Counted from the stretch's first letter, positions 24,908 through 37,287 are shown. The stretch is 64,000 bases of DNA from Acephala macrosclerotiorum (GCA_014904845.1 MU119255.1:124001-188000), one strand, 5' to 3'. The notes: generated by a model from the sequence alone, not told the origin. Numbers and translations are program-made.

Positions 24908-26439
24908 ATGTCGCATCTCGAGGACCCATTTCCGGTTCCTGATCCAACACTTCCATTTTGGAGAATACAATTACATGAATTGGATGATCATCGATCAACG
25001 GAGGAACTCCCGACGGAGTGCGATGTTTTGATTATTGGAGCTGGGTATTCTGGAGTTACGACTGCGTATCATCTTCTAGATGACAATCCTTCGCCACCAT
25101 CAGTTGTGATTCTTGAAGCGCGGCAAGCTTGCTCGGGTGCAACTGGTCGAAATGGTATTTCCCATTCCGCTTCTGGACATGTTGAGGTCTTCCAGCTGAC
25201 CAACGATAGGGGGTCATGTTAAACCAGATCTCTATTTCAACATCCTGAACTATTCCCGAAAGTACGGAGCAGAAAGCGCAGCCGAATTCGCAAGATTCGA
25301 GGCTGCAAACGTCCTAGCTGTTAAAGATCTCGTCGAGAAAGAGAAGATAGATTGTGACTATCACCTCACACGAGCCGTGGATGTATACCTTGACGAGAAA
25401 CACGCTAAGCAGACGGAGGACTCCTACAAAGAATTGTTGAAGCTCGGTACTGCGGATTTGAGCGATGTACAGTTCGTTGCTGGCAAGAATGCTGAAAGTG
25501 TCCGTCTGCTAGCCCTCACTTTGAAACAAGAGACGCTAAAATTGAACAGCTCTCGGGCGTCAAAGGAGCGAAAGCTTGCTTCTCGTTCACAGCAGCTCAT
25601 GTTTGGCCGTATAAATTGGTCATGCACCTGCTTTCCTTGGTTGTCAAGAAAGGGGTCAATCTCCAAACCACTACTCCCGTGACCTCAGTCTCAGAAAGTC
25701 CTGACTCGGATGGGACATGGACAATCACTACGCCGCGAGGCTCTATCAAAGCTCGAAAGGCGTTATTTGCTTCAAATGGCTACACAGCTGGTATTGCACC
25801 TCAATTCGCGCATAAGATTGTACCTGTGCGTGGAATTTGCAGTAGGATAGTCACTCCGGAAGAAAAGGAAAGTCCATTCCTGCCGTATACGTACAGTATC
25901 CGGTACGGCCCATCGTTGTATGACTACTTAATCCCGAGAGTAGATGGAAGCATCGTTGTAGGAGGCGCAAAACAGAAGTTTTGGCATGACAAGAAATGGT
26001 GGTATGGAGTTACGGATGACGGTAAGATGATTGAGCCAGCGAAGAACTACTTCGATGGCTTGATGCAGAGGCATTTCAAAGGGTGGGAAGATACTGGAGC
26101 GTATACTGATATGGTTTGGACCGGAAGTGAGCTTCCCTTTGACACATCCCTTGCAAGCTAGAACTGACGGAAATAGTTATGGGCTGGAGTTCCGACTTCA
26201 TGCCCTATGTTGGAGACGTTCCAGGCAAGCCTGGACAACTGGTCTTGGCAGGCTTTTCGGGTCATGGAATGCCGTTGATATGCCTTGCTTCGAAGGGGAT
26301 AGCTGAGATGTTGAAGGGGGAGAGATTTGAAGATACGAATATTCCGAAGCTCTTTAAGCCGAGTATGGAGAGGTTGACGAGCGAGAAGAATGAGATTTTG
26401 GATAGTTTGGCGAAACCTGCTCCGCCATCGAAATTATAA
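24908..26439 (+). CDS. FAD-dependent amine/amino-acid oxidoreductase (DAO family)
   Basis: Flavoenzyme of the D-amino-acid-oxidase/sarcosine-oxidase-like fold, 458 aa, expected to oxidise a C-N bond of an amino acid or amine. Exons 24908-25154, 25210-25482, 25533-26126 and 26177-26439. The ADP-binding motif is VLIIGAGYSGVTTAYHL (about residues 40-56), followed by ILEARQACSGATGRNGGHVKPD, rebuilt across intron 1. Later landmarks are SGVKGAKACFSFTAAHVWPYK, the FAD-contact strand FLIPRVDGSIVVGG-like region and the C-terminal GFSGHGMPL. Intron 2 is best modelled as GC..AG (25483-25532), which keeps LSDVQFVAD; a GT alternative at 25447 would delete twelve residues. Directly upstream of the aminotransferase on the same strand. 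Confidence 0.87.
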
Positions 26440-26552
26440 TTATGAACTTTCTAGTAGAACAGATAGAAGGAGAAATTATGAGGGCGAAAATTGATTGACT
26501 GGAAACGTATGATTTATGCCACCGTCGTGAACTCCTTCTTTACACAGAAAGG

Positions 26553-26558
26553 CACGTG
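26553..26558. promoter_or_regulatory. CACGTG site between oxidoreductase and aminotransferase
   Basis: Core E-box 121 bp upstream of the aminotransferase ATG, in a 239-bp intergenic gap. Part of the local series of such sites. Inferred role only. Confidence 0.3.
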
Positions 26559-26678
26559 ATCATGTCCTTCAAGAGTGGGCGGAAACAATAGATAAGCTCT
26601 CCTTATGTAACAGACTCGTATGCTCATAAAGCTACTTCAATCCTCATCCGGAGCGCCAAGATCTTCAACCAAATAATT

Positions 26679-28421
26679 ATGGCGTCGATCAAAATTCCCT
26701 ACAAGATCTCTGAGAAGACGCAAGAGGTGGTGGACGACTACAGTAACTATGTAGCTGGTGGATTTGCACCATATCCAGTAAGCTTAAATCTTAATATAGT
26801 CAAGCACTAATGAGACACAGGTGGCACTCACTCGAGTAAAAGGGGCAAAAGGATGGGACGTCGACGGAAAAGAATACATCGACTTTCTTAGCATGTACTC
26901 AGTGGTCAACATGGGCCACGGGCACCCGAAGATCTTAGCTGCTGCCATCAAAGCCATGGAAGAAGGTGCTGTTATCAACTTGCCATTTCATAGTCCGTAC
27001 TACGGGAAATTAGCTAAGAAGCTGCATGAGGTTCGTCGATTTTATTTGACAGTCGCTGAAGATCAAAAAGTAGGACGAGTTTATTGATGGCAAAACAGCT
27101 GTTCGGGTACGACAAATTCGTGGCAATGACTAGTGGTGCAGAAGCCGCCGATGCTGCTGTCAAAATCGCGAGGAAGTGGGGGTACATGGTGAAGAAGATT
27201 CCGGATGGGAAATGTCATATCTTGACTGCTGCTGCTTGTTATCGTATGTAATATTCTGCCCTCTATCTGAGGATATTTTCAGAGCCGAGCTCTTCGCGAA
27301 TATCGCGAACTCGACTCAGCTCCTCGACTCTTAGACCATCTTTTAAATCTCATACTGATTTATCTATAGATGGAGTTACTATCTCCACTGTTTCGCTGGC
27401 GAGTAAGAAGAGTCATCGTAAGTCTTCCTCCGAAGTTTATATTTTAACAGAGACTGACTAGCGAAGTGTTTGGGCCATTTGTGCCAAGTGTGGGGTCGAC
27501 ATCGCCGTCTGGAAAAGTGGTAGCCTTTGGAGCAATTGATGACTTGAAGGAAGCTCTTGAGGTTGATGGAGATAAGATTGCAGCCTTCATGATTGAACCG
27601 ATTCAAGGTTCTGCAGGGTTCGTAGAGATTCCGATCACAATGACAACTGAGCTGACGAGTCACCTTTAGAATTATTTCTCCACCAAAAGGATATTTAAAA
27701 CAGGTAGCAGAGCTTTGCAAGAAACACAATGTTCTATTTGTCTGTGATGAAGTACAGACAGGACTTGGTCGAACTGGAGCAAATTTGTCTCACTTGGGGG
27801 AAGATGTTCGCCCGGATTTGGTGGTACTCGGGAAGGCCTTAGCCGGGGGTACATCAGCTTCATCCTTGAGAATGATGGAAGCTAAACTTCGACAGGGATG
27901 TACGCACTTTCCGGTGTTATGGGAGATGATAGCATAATGGGTCTACTCGATCCCTTTGAGTGAGTAGTTCACCTTCAACACGTGACTAACTGATATCTTG
28001 TAGAATTGGTTCAACAATGGCAGCAAATCCAGTAGGATGCGCAGCCGCTATTGCAGCACTCGAAGTTTTAGTCGACGAGAAGCTCTCAGAGCGAGCTAGT
28101 GAAATGGGAGGACTTCTCGTCTCAACGCTTGAAGCTGCACAGCTGCCCCATGTCAGAGAAATCATGGGAAATGGTCTCTTCTATGCTCTGGTACTTGATG
28201 ACAAGCCACCGAAGGTGACACCTCGTAGGATTGTATCCTTGCTTGCTCAGAGAGGAGTGTTGGCGAGCGCTGCAGGGTTGAAGAGGATCCGGATATGTCC
28301 TCCGCTGACAATTAGCAAGGAGGAGTTGCTGAAAGGATGTGAGATTTTGATTAGTGTCTTCAAGGACATTGAGGAGATGGGAGAATTGCCTGCTGAGGTG
28401 TTGGTTGACATTAGGCATTAG
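26679..28421 (+). CDS. Class III PLP aminotransferase, ornithine aminotransferase-like
   Basis: 437 aa, close to the usual ornithine aminotransferase length. Eight exons: 26679-26777, 26821-27030, 27099-27243, 27370-27417, 27467-27617, 27670-27848, 27896-27959 and 28004-28421. Conserved elements in order: VDGKEYIDFLSMYSVVNMGH, AMTSGAEAADAAVKIARKWGY, FGPFVPSVG, MIEPIQGSAG, the cofactor Asp in FVCDEVQTGLGRTG, the PLP-lysine in VLGKALAGG and the small-domain block NPVGCAAAIAALEVL. It moves an amino group between ornithine or a related omega-amino donor and 2-oxoglutarate; true OAT activity is uncertain because the active-site entry (INLPFHSPYYG) differs from canonical OAT. Intron 4 uses an AAG acceptor, the least certain junction. 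It ends the run of catabolic genes. Confidence 0.86.
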
Positions 28422-30279
28422 CAGAATATACTTGTACTTAAGAGAGGAACATTTTCAAAGACTTGGAAGCCAGTCACGTGAAGTGTATGTGATGCTTGCT
28501 TTAAAATGAAAGAGAGACCAAGCTAGAACAGCAAAATAGACAATAGCTTTGACAAGTTATCTAGCATAAATCATCGTGTGGCCGAATACAGGTCTCTGAA
28601 ACAAAAAAAATGCTGACCCCGAGTGATCAAGATCGGCTCGGCCGAAATGAATGTTTCAACCACGGAAGAGCGCAAAACAAAACTACATCAAATCGACTAA
28701 TTAAAGTAAGAAGCTTAAAGTAATTCAAAGAGCTCATATAGTTGCCAAATTTTGAATTTGCATCATGTTGAGTCAATAGAAGTCCGCCGGTAATAAAGAG
28801 TAGTTGTCCGAGGTCTGAAGGTGAAACGAAATCTTTTTCCCCGCCAACACCGCGAAACCAATCAACCACAAATCAAACCTCTACCAGACAGAGGTGAAAC
28901 TAAAGATTCAGCTTCTTTTTTTTTTGTCGTTCATAGAATCTGTTTCATCACCAGACGAAACAGAAATATCTGGTCAAAGCTGGGGTCGGGGAGTCGATCT
29001 GACACAGACGCGAGTCTACCATAAAAGTATCAACGCTCAAAAAAAAAGGAAAAAAATAATGATTGATGCGTTCGCCGGGAATCTGGTAACTGTTAGTTGA
29101 AAGCTCTTATTTCGGAAGCTTGGGTGTCTGACCGAACCCGGGGCCCATCGAGCTTGAAGATGTAATCTTATGGCAACTACTTATGGATTAGTGATTATCA
29201 TTTGAGGCTTTGAAGGGTTAACAAACCGATGGATTTTACCACTAAACCACAAACGCCTTTTGATTGGATGGAAGCACTTTTGCTTAATTATATCTATAAA
29301 CATATTTCGAACATATTTTGCAAGGACCCTCTGTGGGTATCCACTTGACTTTGGCGAGTCAGGGGCATGTGGGGAAGGTATAGCCGACAAAGGGCTTGAG
29401 CACTTCAAGCACTCGAAGCACTCATTATTCAGCACAAGCGTGCACTAGAACAATACTAGCTTAAGCTTCTGATCCATACAATCCTGAGACTGTGATCCAG
29501 AAGTGGCAATTCATTAGTAAAAAAGGCTATAGAAGAAAAAATGCCTTTCCAACCCCATAACTTCATAACGGATCCTAATCTAGATACTGCCTATTCACCT
29601 TGAAATTGTTTTACTCATCTCTTCCAGTCCCTTTTGACTCATTCTTCTACAGAAATCTATCCTCTAAGCCTTTTGAACTTCTCGATCTACGAGTGTTGTC
29701 CTTTGAAAAGTCGGTTTACAGGCAAGCGAGCCCCCCTGAACCCCTGACGCTAAGCGAGCCAACCTCCTTCAAGGACCACGCTGCAAATTTGACGACCGGA
29801 TTCGAGTCACAATCGCGCTTGTACTGATATCCTCTTCGAAAGCCTCTCGTAAAACTTTAGTCTGGCACAATCTCGAAATCAACTGGGCAACAACGACATA
29901 GCGCTTACGCGAGTGCGAGATCTGCAGACATCAAGCACACTGTTTCCTAACTCTGCCGTGGTCAAGTCTATCCTGAGGCCGGACTTTAGCATGGCCTTGT
30001 GCGATAATCTGCCATCAATACAACCAGAGTAACTACGAAATATGGCGCTCTAATAGGCTATAGAGGAAAAGTCGGACGACGAAGGCTAGAGGAAAGCACT
30101 GGAAGAAGGGGAACTGCAGCTTGCTTCTCCGGCACATTCACAGAACTCGAATCAATACCAACTTCTTTCATGATCATGTTGAAACAGGTTTTCCCGCCAG
30201 TCTTCTCACGGTCTGCAAGTTCATGATACATCGCGTCAAAGGCTTCCTCTCTTTATCAACCCTGTCTCGGAAGTTTGTC
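28422..30279. other. Gene-poor interval after the catabolic cluster
   Basis: TCACGTGA at 28474-28481 lies 53 bp past the aminotransferase stop. The rest is somewhat AT-rich with short A and T runs (near 28600, 28915 and 29040). No gene or element is supported. Confidence 0.45.
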
Positions 30280-31311
30280 CTAAGTGAACTGGCTTATCAT
30301 CATCATTTGATTGAAGATACGCTTTCCCTCCACAGCAATTTTTTCATCCTTCGATTTTGCAAAGTCTTCCACTATCTTACGCCAGAACAGCCACCTGTCC
30401 ACACTGAAACCAGTCTTGTGGACACCAGCTGCTTGCGCTAGAGGCCCGGGATCGAATTTTGGCTCCCCGGTAACTGTATGGTTGCTGATACAAAGTCGTT
30501 TCAGCTTTTCTCCGCAGTGCTTGAACCACTGAAAGACAGCAGGTAGCAGTTCATCTAATGGAGCTCCAATCGCGGGCTGCTCGGTCTCGAGGACTTGCTT
30601 GCATAGTTGAAGCATGCAAAAAGCCAACTCGTCGGCTCGAACCCCAACCTCAACAAGCCTGGCTGTAAAGGCGGCAAGGTTGTTCATGTGAGACGGCTTC
30701 ATACCAAGGGCACTCTCCCACGCAGTATAGAAATCCGCAGTCAGGTACGGAAGATCCACCCAAATCCTCTCCCCTTCTTCAGTCAGAGCTTCTCGTGGCT
30801 CTGTCTCGGTGCTAATCACCACCCCAAGCTCTCTTATGTATACTATCTGTGAGGCGCGCATATCTTGTCGGGTATCGTCTGCTGGCGTACCTTTGGCGCA
30901 CCATATGAACAGCCTCCAAAGGTCGTGCAGGTCGATTGCCCAGTAGCCAGGCGGGTGAGTAAACGCCTTGAAGCGGTGGTTGCAGCTCATGATCATGCTT
31001 TCGATGTTCACGTCAAACCTAGGAGAACGGCGAGTCAGTGACTATTTCATATCAACAGGTTCAACTTTCAAGAGTACACAAAGCCTGTACTACTGCGTCG
31101 GAGAATATTGAAAGTATTAAGATCATATAAAGGGAAGGCATAGAGCATAGTCACCAGTTTGAGAGCGGGTAGTGCAAAATCAAAGAATATGTCTTGCTTA
31201 CTCGCTCGAGGGATTGGCATCTAGTTTCTCGAGCGCCTCTTCTACATTACCTGCCATCCTATCGGAAAAGCGCTGTCGAGAAGCGATCTTTTCTTCAGCA
31301 GTAGGCGACAT
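30280..31311 (-). CDS. Unrecognised protein, 282 aa
   Basis: Two exons, 31311-31202 and 31018-30280, joined by an unusually long (183 bp) GT..AG intron. The predicted protein starts MSPTAEEKIASRQRFSDRM. It has no signal peptide, no membrane segment and no motif I know. It is rich in Trp and charged residues (DLHDLWRLFIWCAKG, VDRWLFWRKIVEDFAK). The continuous frame and clean splice junction make it a believable gene. The antisense strand also carries moderate open frames, which I take as shadows. Function unknown. Confidence 0.6.
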
Positions 31312-33592
31312 AATTCACGATAGTTAGTCTACACAAGGAGCTTTTTGTGGTGCGATGGCTGATCTGGAGTTTGTGGGTGAGAATGTTGAGTTTCGCTGAA
31401 ATCTAGGAGCCAGCGCATAAAGCTGCTGCTGCCTAATTTGCTAGCGCTATGCACTGTATTTAACCCACCCACGCCATCGTTAAACCTGTGCCTCCTATGT
31501 ACAGGAATTCAGTTCTAGACCGCTGGGTCACCCTTCCGATAGCTAGTGGAATTGTTTCTTCCAGGTAGGCGGCCGCAATTCGGATCGATAAATTGTGTTT
31601 CAAGAGAACTTGTAATCTCTTGATGCATGTTGAGCTACCGAGTTAATTTCAAAGAACTTTTCACCAATCAATAACCTATCTCGCATCTGCATAATTTAGC
31701 ATCATTTCTTCCTCCCCTACATTGAATAGGACACAACGAGCGCTGGTTTCCACCTGCTGAGCGGACAGTGAGATTGAAGGATTTGAGAGCAGTTCAATTA
31801 GGCTTGGAATCTAGCGAGAAGGGAGTATTGATCTCTGTAACGAGTGCAGTATAACTAGCTTTAGCCATCGCGCCAACGGGCGTAAAGGCACAAATCAATA
31901 CTACATCGTGCCACAGTAATCTACCCATATATCCCAGAGGTAGCCGCGTGCCAACCACATGGCACGGGCCGAGCCAACTGGCTTCACTCAGGGCCAGCCG
32001 CCGTAGTGAATTGTTGAACGCCACCTCAATATTCAGTGTCTGGAGCATCTCAAGTATCACCAGGTTACGGATCCCAGGCAAAAGTATGGATAGCGCGAAC
32101 TCGATTCTCTCACGTGGGTCTCTGTTCCGTAACCTCGCTACCATTATACCAGCAATGTGCGTTTTAAGCGGTTGCGGCTCACCATCTACGACTAGCTACA
32201 GTCTTATCAACTCCGAAGGAAGAGCCCTAGGAAGGATGGTGGGAGGAGATGACTGCGACTTCTGTGACCTAAACAAGGCCCCTGACATGTATAGAATGTC
32301 AGGTAAGGCCCCGACGCAGAGTTTCAGTTAAGTACTGTACACTGTAGATACTGACAAGACACATCTTCCAGGCGCATGTAGAGTAACAAATAACACGAAA
32401 TCCTGCTCGAAAGCCTTCCCCTTCTCTTTCAACCTTGCTTTGGTCGTGCTGAAAGACATCAGCAACACTACCACTGACGACCTCGCCGAGAGCGAGTACC
32501 GAGAGTTCACGTCTATCAGCAACATTCCCCACGGCACCGCAGCGAGCCTAAAGCGATCACGGTCCGGCCCACTGATCGTGTCATGTTAGTCGGGTTTGGG
32601 TGCATCGGTAATCTCATACAGCGGTGCAACTAACTAGTGTGAAACGCTAGATTTGAGGATCCGACGTAACCCATTACGTAATTCTGCTTTCACCGCTTAG
32701 CAGTACTGCCTGCGCAGCCGAAATAGGAAAGGTCCAGCTCGACGTGCTAGGACTAGCTTCAGCGCTACGACCCCTATCATAAGCAACTTTTCTACGTCAT
32801 GTGTTTGTCCACGCAACAACTATTATCATTCCCCTACATTCAATAGTTCTCTTCGTTTCATATGTATTTCTTGGCGTGCCAAGCACCAAAGTCGAGTAAG
32901 CTGCCGCCAAGCCATTTATCCAGGGCCTCAGGCCAGGCACGTGCAGCTTACCAAGTATCTTGGCCTCACTCACCGACGAGGGCGCCTTCTCGTACAACAA
33001 CTAGCCTTCCACGCTTGTGAAATAGCCAAGTCGCTTCTTGGTGATGATGGCACAATTCAACCACAGTGTTCGAGCCCATATCCTCGCCGGATTTGATCCC
33101 AGTGCAAGTGCTAGCCAACTCATGAACAACATTGTTTTTAATACATTTCACTATCACATGACGCGCTGTCTAAGTTATGTGGCATTGCAATATTTACTTT
33201 CCAACGATCTCAGAATTCAACTGCTATCTGGCAGGAATTGAGTACCTTTCTTCACCCCTCCGCTGCATGCCAAGTGGAATTCAACCTCACGGCTTCGTTT
33301 CTCCGCCCTCTTTTCTTGGCATGCAGGTCTTGCACTAGCTTGGCATTCAATTCACAATTTGGAACTTTGCATTTGAAAGGATACCCCAGTGGCCTCTCAG
33401 CCGTGTAAGAAAATCAATTAGCTTTAACTTTATGTATGCGTAATGCCATCAAGAGCCCGTCTCTTGGCAATTGTGGCTATGAGATGTTGTATGATCGATA
33501 TCCATTTTTCTGAACGCCTATAACTACCTGTGAGTCTCTAGATGTAAGTTTCTTCTCATGGCACTGTCTTCGTGTCAATTTCGGTCATCAAT
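31312..33592. other. Gene-poor interval with overlapping short frames
   Basis: A minus frame with an ATG (32144-31794, 116 codons) overlaps a plus frame (31948-32331, 127 codons). Neither shows a motif, so neither is called. A perfect 12-bp inverted repeat (CTGCATGCCAAG at 33263-33274, CTTGGCATGCAG at 33315-33326) could form a small hairpin about 270 bp before the next gene. Nothing else is supported. Confidence 0.4.
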
Positions 33593-35319
33593 ATGGCGTT
33601 GAATACCAGTAACATTTTTGGAATTCTTCAGTCCTTAAACTACACCGCCAACTGCGCGATTGCCATTCCATGGTTGGAGTCTCAAGCTAGGCAGGACCTC
33701 AACCAGTCTCTTCCTACAAATGACACTCTCAATGCTATCTTCCTTCGATCAACCTTGCCTCTTGACCTTCAAACGGCAAACGATATCGAACTCATTGACC
33801 TTTACGATTATATCAGCCGTGCGAGTCCTCATGTTTGGGCCGAGACTGCCATCAAAACCATTCAAAAGGAATGTGTTGCCCCAGCCCTCGACAAAGCACT
33901 CTCCCCCAAGGACCTTGACCTTACACAAAACTGCACCGCTACTGCGGCATATTACGCCAATTATATATGCGCCGTTAGCGGTCCGAAGCACCCTACCTCA
34001 GGATCCGAAAAGGGCTGGGTCGTAAGTAGTATCGGGGAAATTAAGTGGATCAGCGCCTTGTCTCCGCCTTCTCAAAACATTACTACTACCCCTGGGCTTT
34101 CGATGCTCCGAAACGCCTTACCGTCCATGTTCAAAGATTTGTCTGACGATGAGTTGAAGTTGTGGGCGGGGTACTCTGTTCCAGACAGGAGAATCTTCAA
34201 TAATGGGCCACAAATTGCTGCCGTGTGCCAAAAATGCATGTCCGAACTTTGTCTGGCTGCTGCTTTTACTGGTAATCCTGATATAGCAGGACCCGGGGCG
34301 AGTACACCTCAAGTTAAAAAACTAGAAGTCCAAGGTCTGACTACAAATAGGCAATTATCTCGTATCTGATGGGAGCTTTCTTGGTGATTCTCAGTGTTAT
34401 TTGCTTGGGACTAGGAAAGATTGTCGATTTTGAAAACACCCCATCCTTGTTGCCTTGGTATATGGCTGCCAAGAATACCAGAGGAGCTCTAGCCGGTAGC
34501 GCCATGGGATTGTCACTCTCCTTGAGTGTCGCACTTTTGTTTATGGAGTTTACAACCCTTGCCGACGATATTGGCTCATATTATCAACTTAACATTGCGA
34601 TGAACGCAACCTTCATTACCCTTAACACGCTTTTAGTCTTTGTTAGCATGAACTACCGTCTTTTGGATCTTTTCGGGACCGAATTTGAGCGACTAGCAAT
34701 AGCTGCCTGTTGCTTCACTGACGGACTTTTCGTCCTTGCTACATTTGCATTAGTATTCACCATCAATGATAAAGGGTTTGAATTCGGAGATACACCTTGT
34801 TTTGTTAATCGACTGGGAACCTCGGCGCTCAACAACCCACTCTTTTACAGCATGACCTTTTTCGTTCCCGCTATCTTGGCAAGAATTGTACTCTTTGTTA
34901 CAATCTTGCTCAAACGCATCGAGTCAGGGACGTTCATTTCTCGTCGACTATTACTTTATATAAAGCCCTCCTCTGCTCAGAAATTAGGTGAATTCGTCAC
35001 CTCTTTGGAAGATAGCTATCAGTCCTGGTATTCAGCCCTCACGCACATCCATCTCTTCGTCGCTTTCCTCTGCATTGTATCTCTATGCTTCGAAGTAGCA
35101 TACATGTTTCGACTGCGAGACGCAATGAAGGAAATAGGAGGGAAAGCATGGTCGGAAGGTCAAATGGGATTTGGGCAGGTCTTAGCTCTTCTGGTCTGGA
35201 TGCCTGTCATCATAGTGTTCGTATTTTCATTAGGTAACACACAGCACCCTTGATCGATGTTGAAGAGGTAACTGACATCGTTAGGGAACGAATACCTCTA
35301 TCCTAGAACTACTCGTTGA
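33593..35319 (+). CDS. Seven-transmembrane fungal membrane protein with NPDIAG motif
   Basis: About 540 aa. An N-terminal non-membrane domain with several Cys residues ends in CQKCMSELC and GNPDIAGPG. About seven hydrophobic segments follow: YLMGAFLVILSVICLGLG, GSAMGLSLSLSVALLFM, NATFITLNTLLVFVSMNY, LAIAACCFTDGLFVLATFAL, YSMTFFVPAILARIVLFV, LFVAFLCIVSLCFEVAY and VLALLVWMPVIIVFVFSL. Exons 33593-34297, 34351-35233 and 35285-35319. Intron 1 is ambiguous: a GC donor (GCGAGT at 34298) gives a clean GPG-AIISYL junction, while a GT donor at 34313 would make a 38-bp intron and add STPQ. The first ATG of the frame is used. Probably at the plasma membrane; ligand and role unknown. The gene at 62415-61141 shares the NPDIAG motif and the intron site. 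Confidence 0.75.
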
Positions 35320-35635
35320 ATTATCACCGAAGAAATCAATGCGGTTTTGGTACTCTGGTAACTTCAATGAGTTCTACAGTGACGACAAAAGAGTGACCTG
35401 GTTGATCGTACTTTTCCTTGTGTAGTCATAAGATGTCTAGGAAGGTGCCACTTGCTCCAACTTGAGTCGCGACTCCTCTTTCGGAAGGCGCAACCACTCT
35501 TGACCCTCAATCTGACATCCTTCCAAAGCCCGACCTCACCTTCACTTCACATCACAACATCGTTTCCAACATTTCTCCACCATCCGTTCTTTCCCATCCA
35601 ATTGGTACGGCCAGACTTGTTTGATATCTGCAATT

Positions 35636-36846
35636 ATGGAACAACCATATATGGGCCCCATGTACCATGGCGCATTGCCCACAGAGGGCGGCGGCGATCT
35701 TCCTAGGTCCCTTCACCCCGGATTCCGTCGAGCACAAGTCTACCGAAGACGCCGTAAAGCATCAACTGGATTACACGAATCATGTCGTCGACATCCATTA
35801 ATGGAACCCGTTCTGGCGAGAAAATTGTTTCCCCGCAGAAGTGCCTCGTACCCAGCTCCAGCCACCAGAATGAAGAAACGAAGCATGAGCAAGTACAGAA
35901 AGCCAATTCCACCGAAACCCGAACCTAGAAGTCAACCGTCTCTCCCTCCTAAAGCGGTGTCTAATATCTTTTGCTACTTCACTTCATCAACTATTCCGAT
36001 TCTATTGTTTCCTAAAACAACCGCGAAAGATGGGTACGATCAGGACTTGAACGAAATTCGCACGCTGGTGGAGATCTTTGGGGAGACGAGGATTTGGGCT
36101 ATTGATACCAAGGATGCTTGTTGTCCTTACTGCGTTGAGAGGATGAATTATCTAGAGCGACACAAAGAACGGGAAACCAGGCTTAAGACGAAATACTATC
36201 GGAATGTCTTCTTGCGAGTGAATTGTCCTCATCAAGTTGTTTCTTCGCTTGAAAGAGATGGCGTAAGCATTTTCAGCTCCCTAGGATGCATGCTCTAACA
36301 AAAAAGTTAGGATTCCTTGAGATTTGACATACCTGTAAGTGTTTTCGAGAAAGAGAATGGTATGGTACTGACAGCATATAGCTTCGACGACTAACCCACC
36401 ACCTCGGCCCCTCCACCACAAACCGCATCCACAACATCTACCTCCGTATCCCCTCCCTCGACCTAAACACCATCATCTCCGCCCTCAACATCCTCCACCT
36501 CACCCTCCCCTGCCTGCGGACCCTCACCATCTCCCTCCCGCCTTTCGCTCCTCCCCTCAAACCCCTCTCCAACATCGAAGCTCACCGTATCTGTCGTGCC
36601 TTGAAAATCCTCGAACAACAATTACCGGGTGAGAACTCGGTAGTGATTTTGGGATTGAGGGGATATGAGAGATTGGAATGCAAGTGGAGGGATGCGAAGA
36701 AGAATTGGTTTGAGAGGACGAGTAGTACGAGGTTGTTGAAGAGGAGGATGGAGAGGAGTTTGGTGCAGATGAGTGAGGTTTGTGAGGAGATGGGATATCA
36801 ATTGCCGAATAGGTGTCCGGATTATCCGGATGGATATGATTGTTGA
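35636..36846 (+). CDS. Unrecognised protein with a 24-nt microexon
   Basis: About 371 aa in exons 35636-36262, 36311-36334 and 36382-36846, both introns GT..AG (48 and 47 bp). The middle exon encodes only DSLRFDIP. The N-terminal third is basic and Arg/Pro-rich and might be mis-modelled; a later ATG at 35870 is possible. The centre has EIRTLVEIFGETRIWAID and CCPYCVERM, and the C-terminal half has a leucine-rich, repeat-like stretch (LRRLTHHLG, RIHNIYLRIPSLDL, LTLPCLRTLTISLP), reminiscent of the LRR-like tail of fungal F-box proteins. I cannot assign a function. The frame is open throughout and the splice junctions are consistent. Confidence 0.6.
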
Positions 36847-37287
36847 AGAATGATTGTGTGGAAAGAGATGGGAGGTTATGCGATGCTGATAAGGATCTGA
36901 CTGTGGTGAGAGTTTGGATGGAAGTTGGACATCTTTTTGGTAGAGGTTCGAGCATTCACCCTATGAACGACTATTTTCCCTCATCTGGGACAATCTCCCC
37001 TCGGACATACCTGTAGTGCCCACCAACAATGTGTTTGAGCCTAATGTTCGATTTTGTAGGACGTATGTCCTCTACTTGACCTTTGCGATGGATTCGGACA
37101 ACGACCTGTGGACAACGTCAGTTCGCTAGTCTGAAAGACATCCACACACTTGAGCAGAACTAATTTCCGGTCTCGAGTCTAAATTTCCCCATCTTCCAGA
37201 TGCCATCTAATTTCGAGAAAGCTTACCGATATTGAGATTCACCAAATCGTCCGATGCTTGGAACAGTAAAATCAAGTCTTTTGTTGC
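36847..37287. other. Convergent intergenic spacer
   Basis: 3' flanks of the preceding plus-strand gene and the following minus-strand transporter. No feature seen. Confidence 0.5.

Noticed and set aside
31794..32331. Overlapping open frames on both strands (116 and 127 codons)
   Set aside because: The two mirror each other, neither has recognisable family features, and no splicing extends either.
33263..33326. Perfect 12-bp inverted repeat as a terminator or mobile element end
   Set aside because: Too short and isolated to call an element; no flanking duplication is seen, and terminators of this kind are not used by RNA polymerase II.
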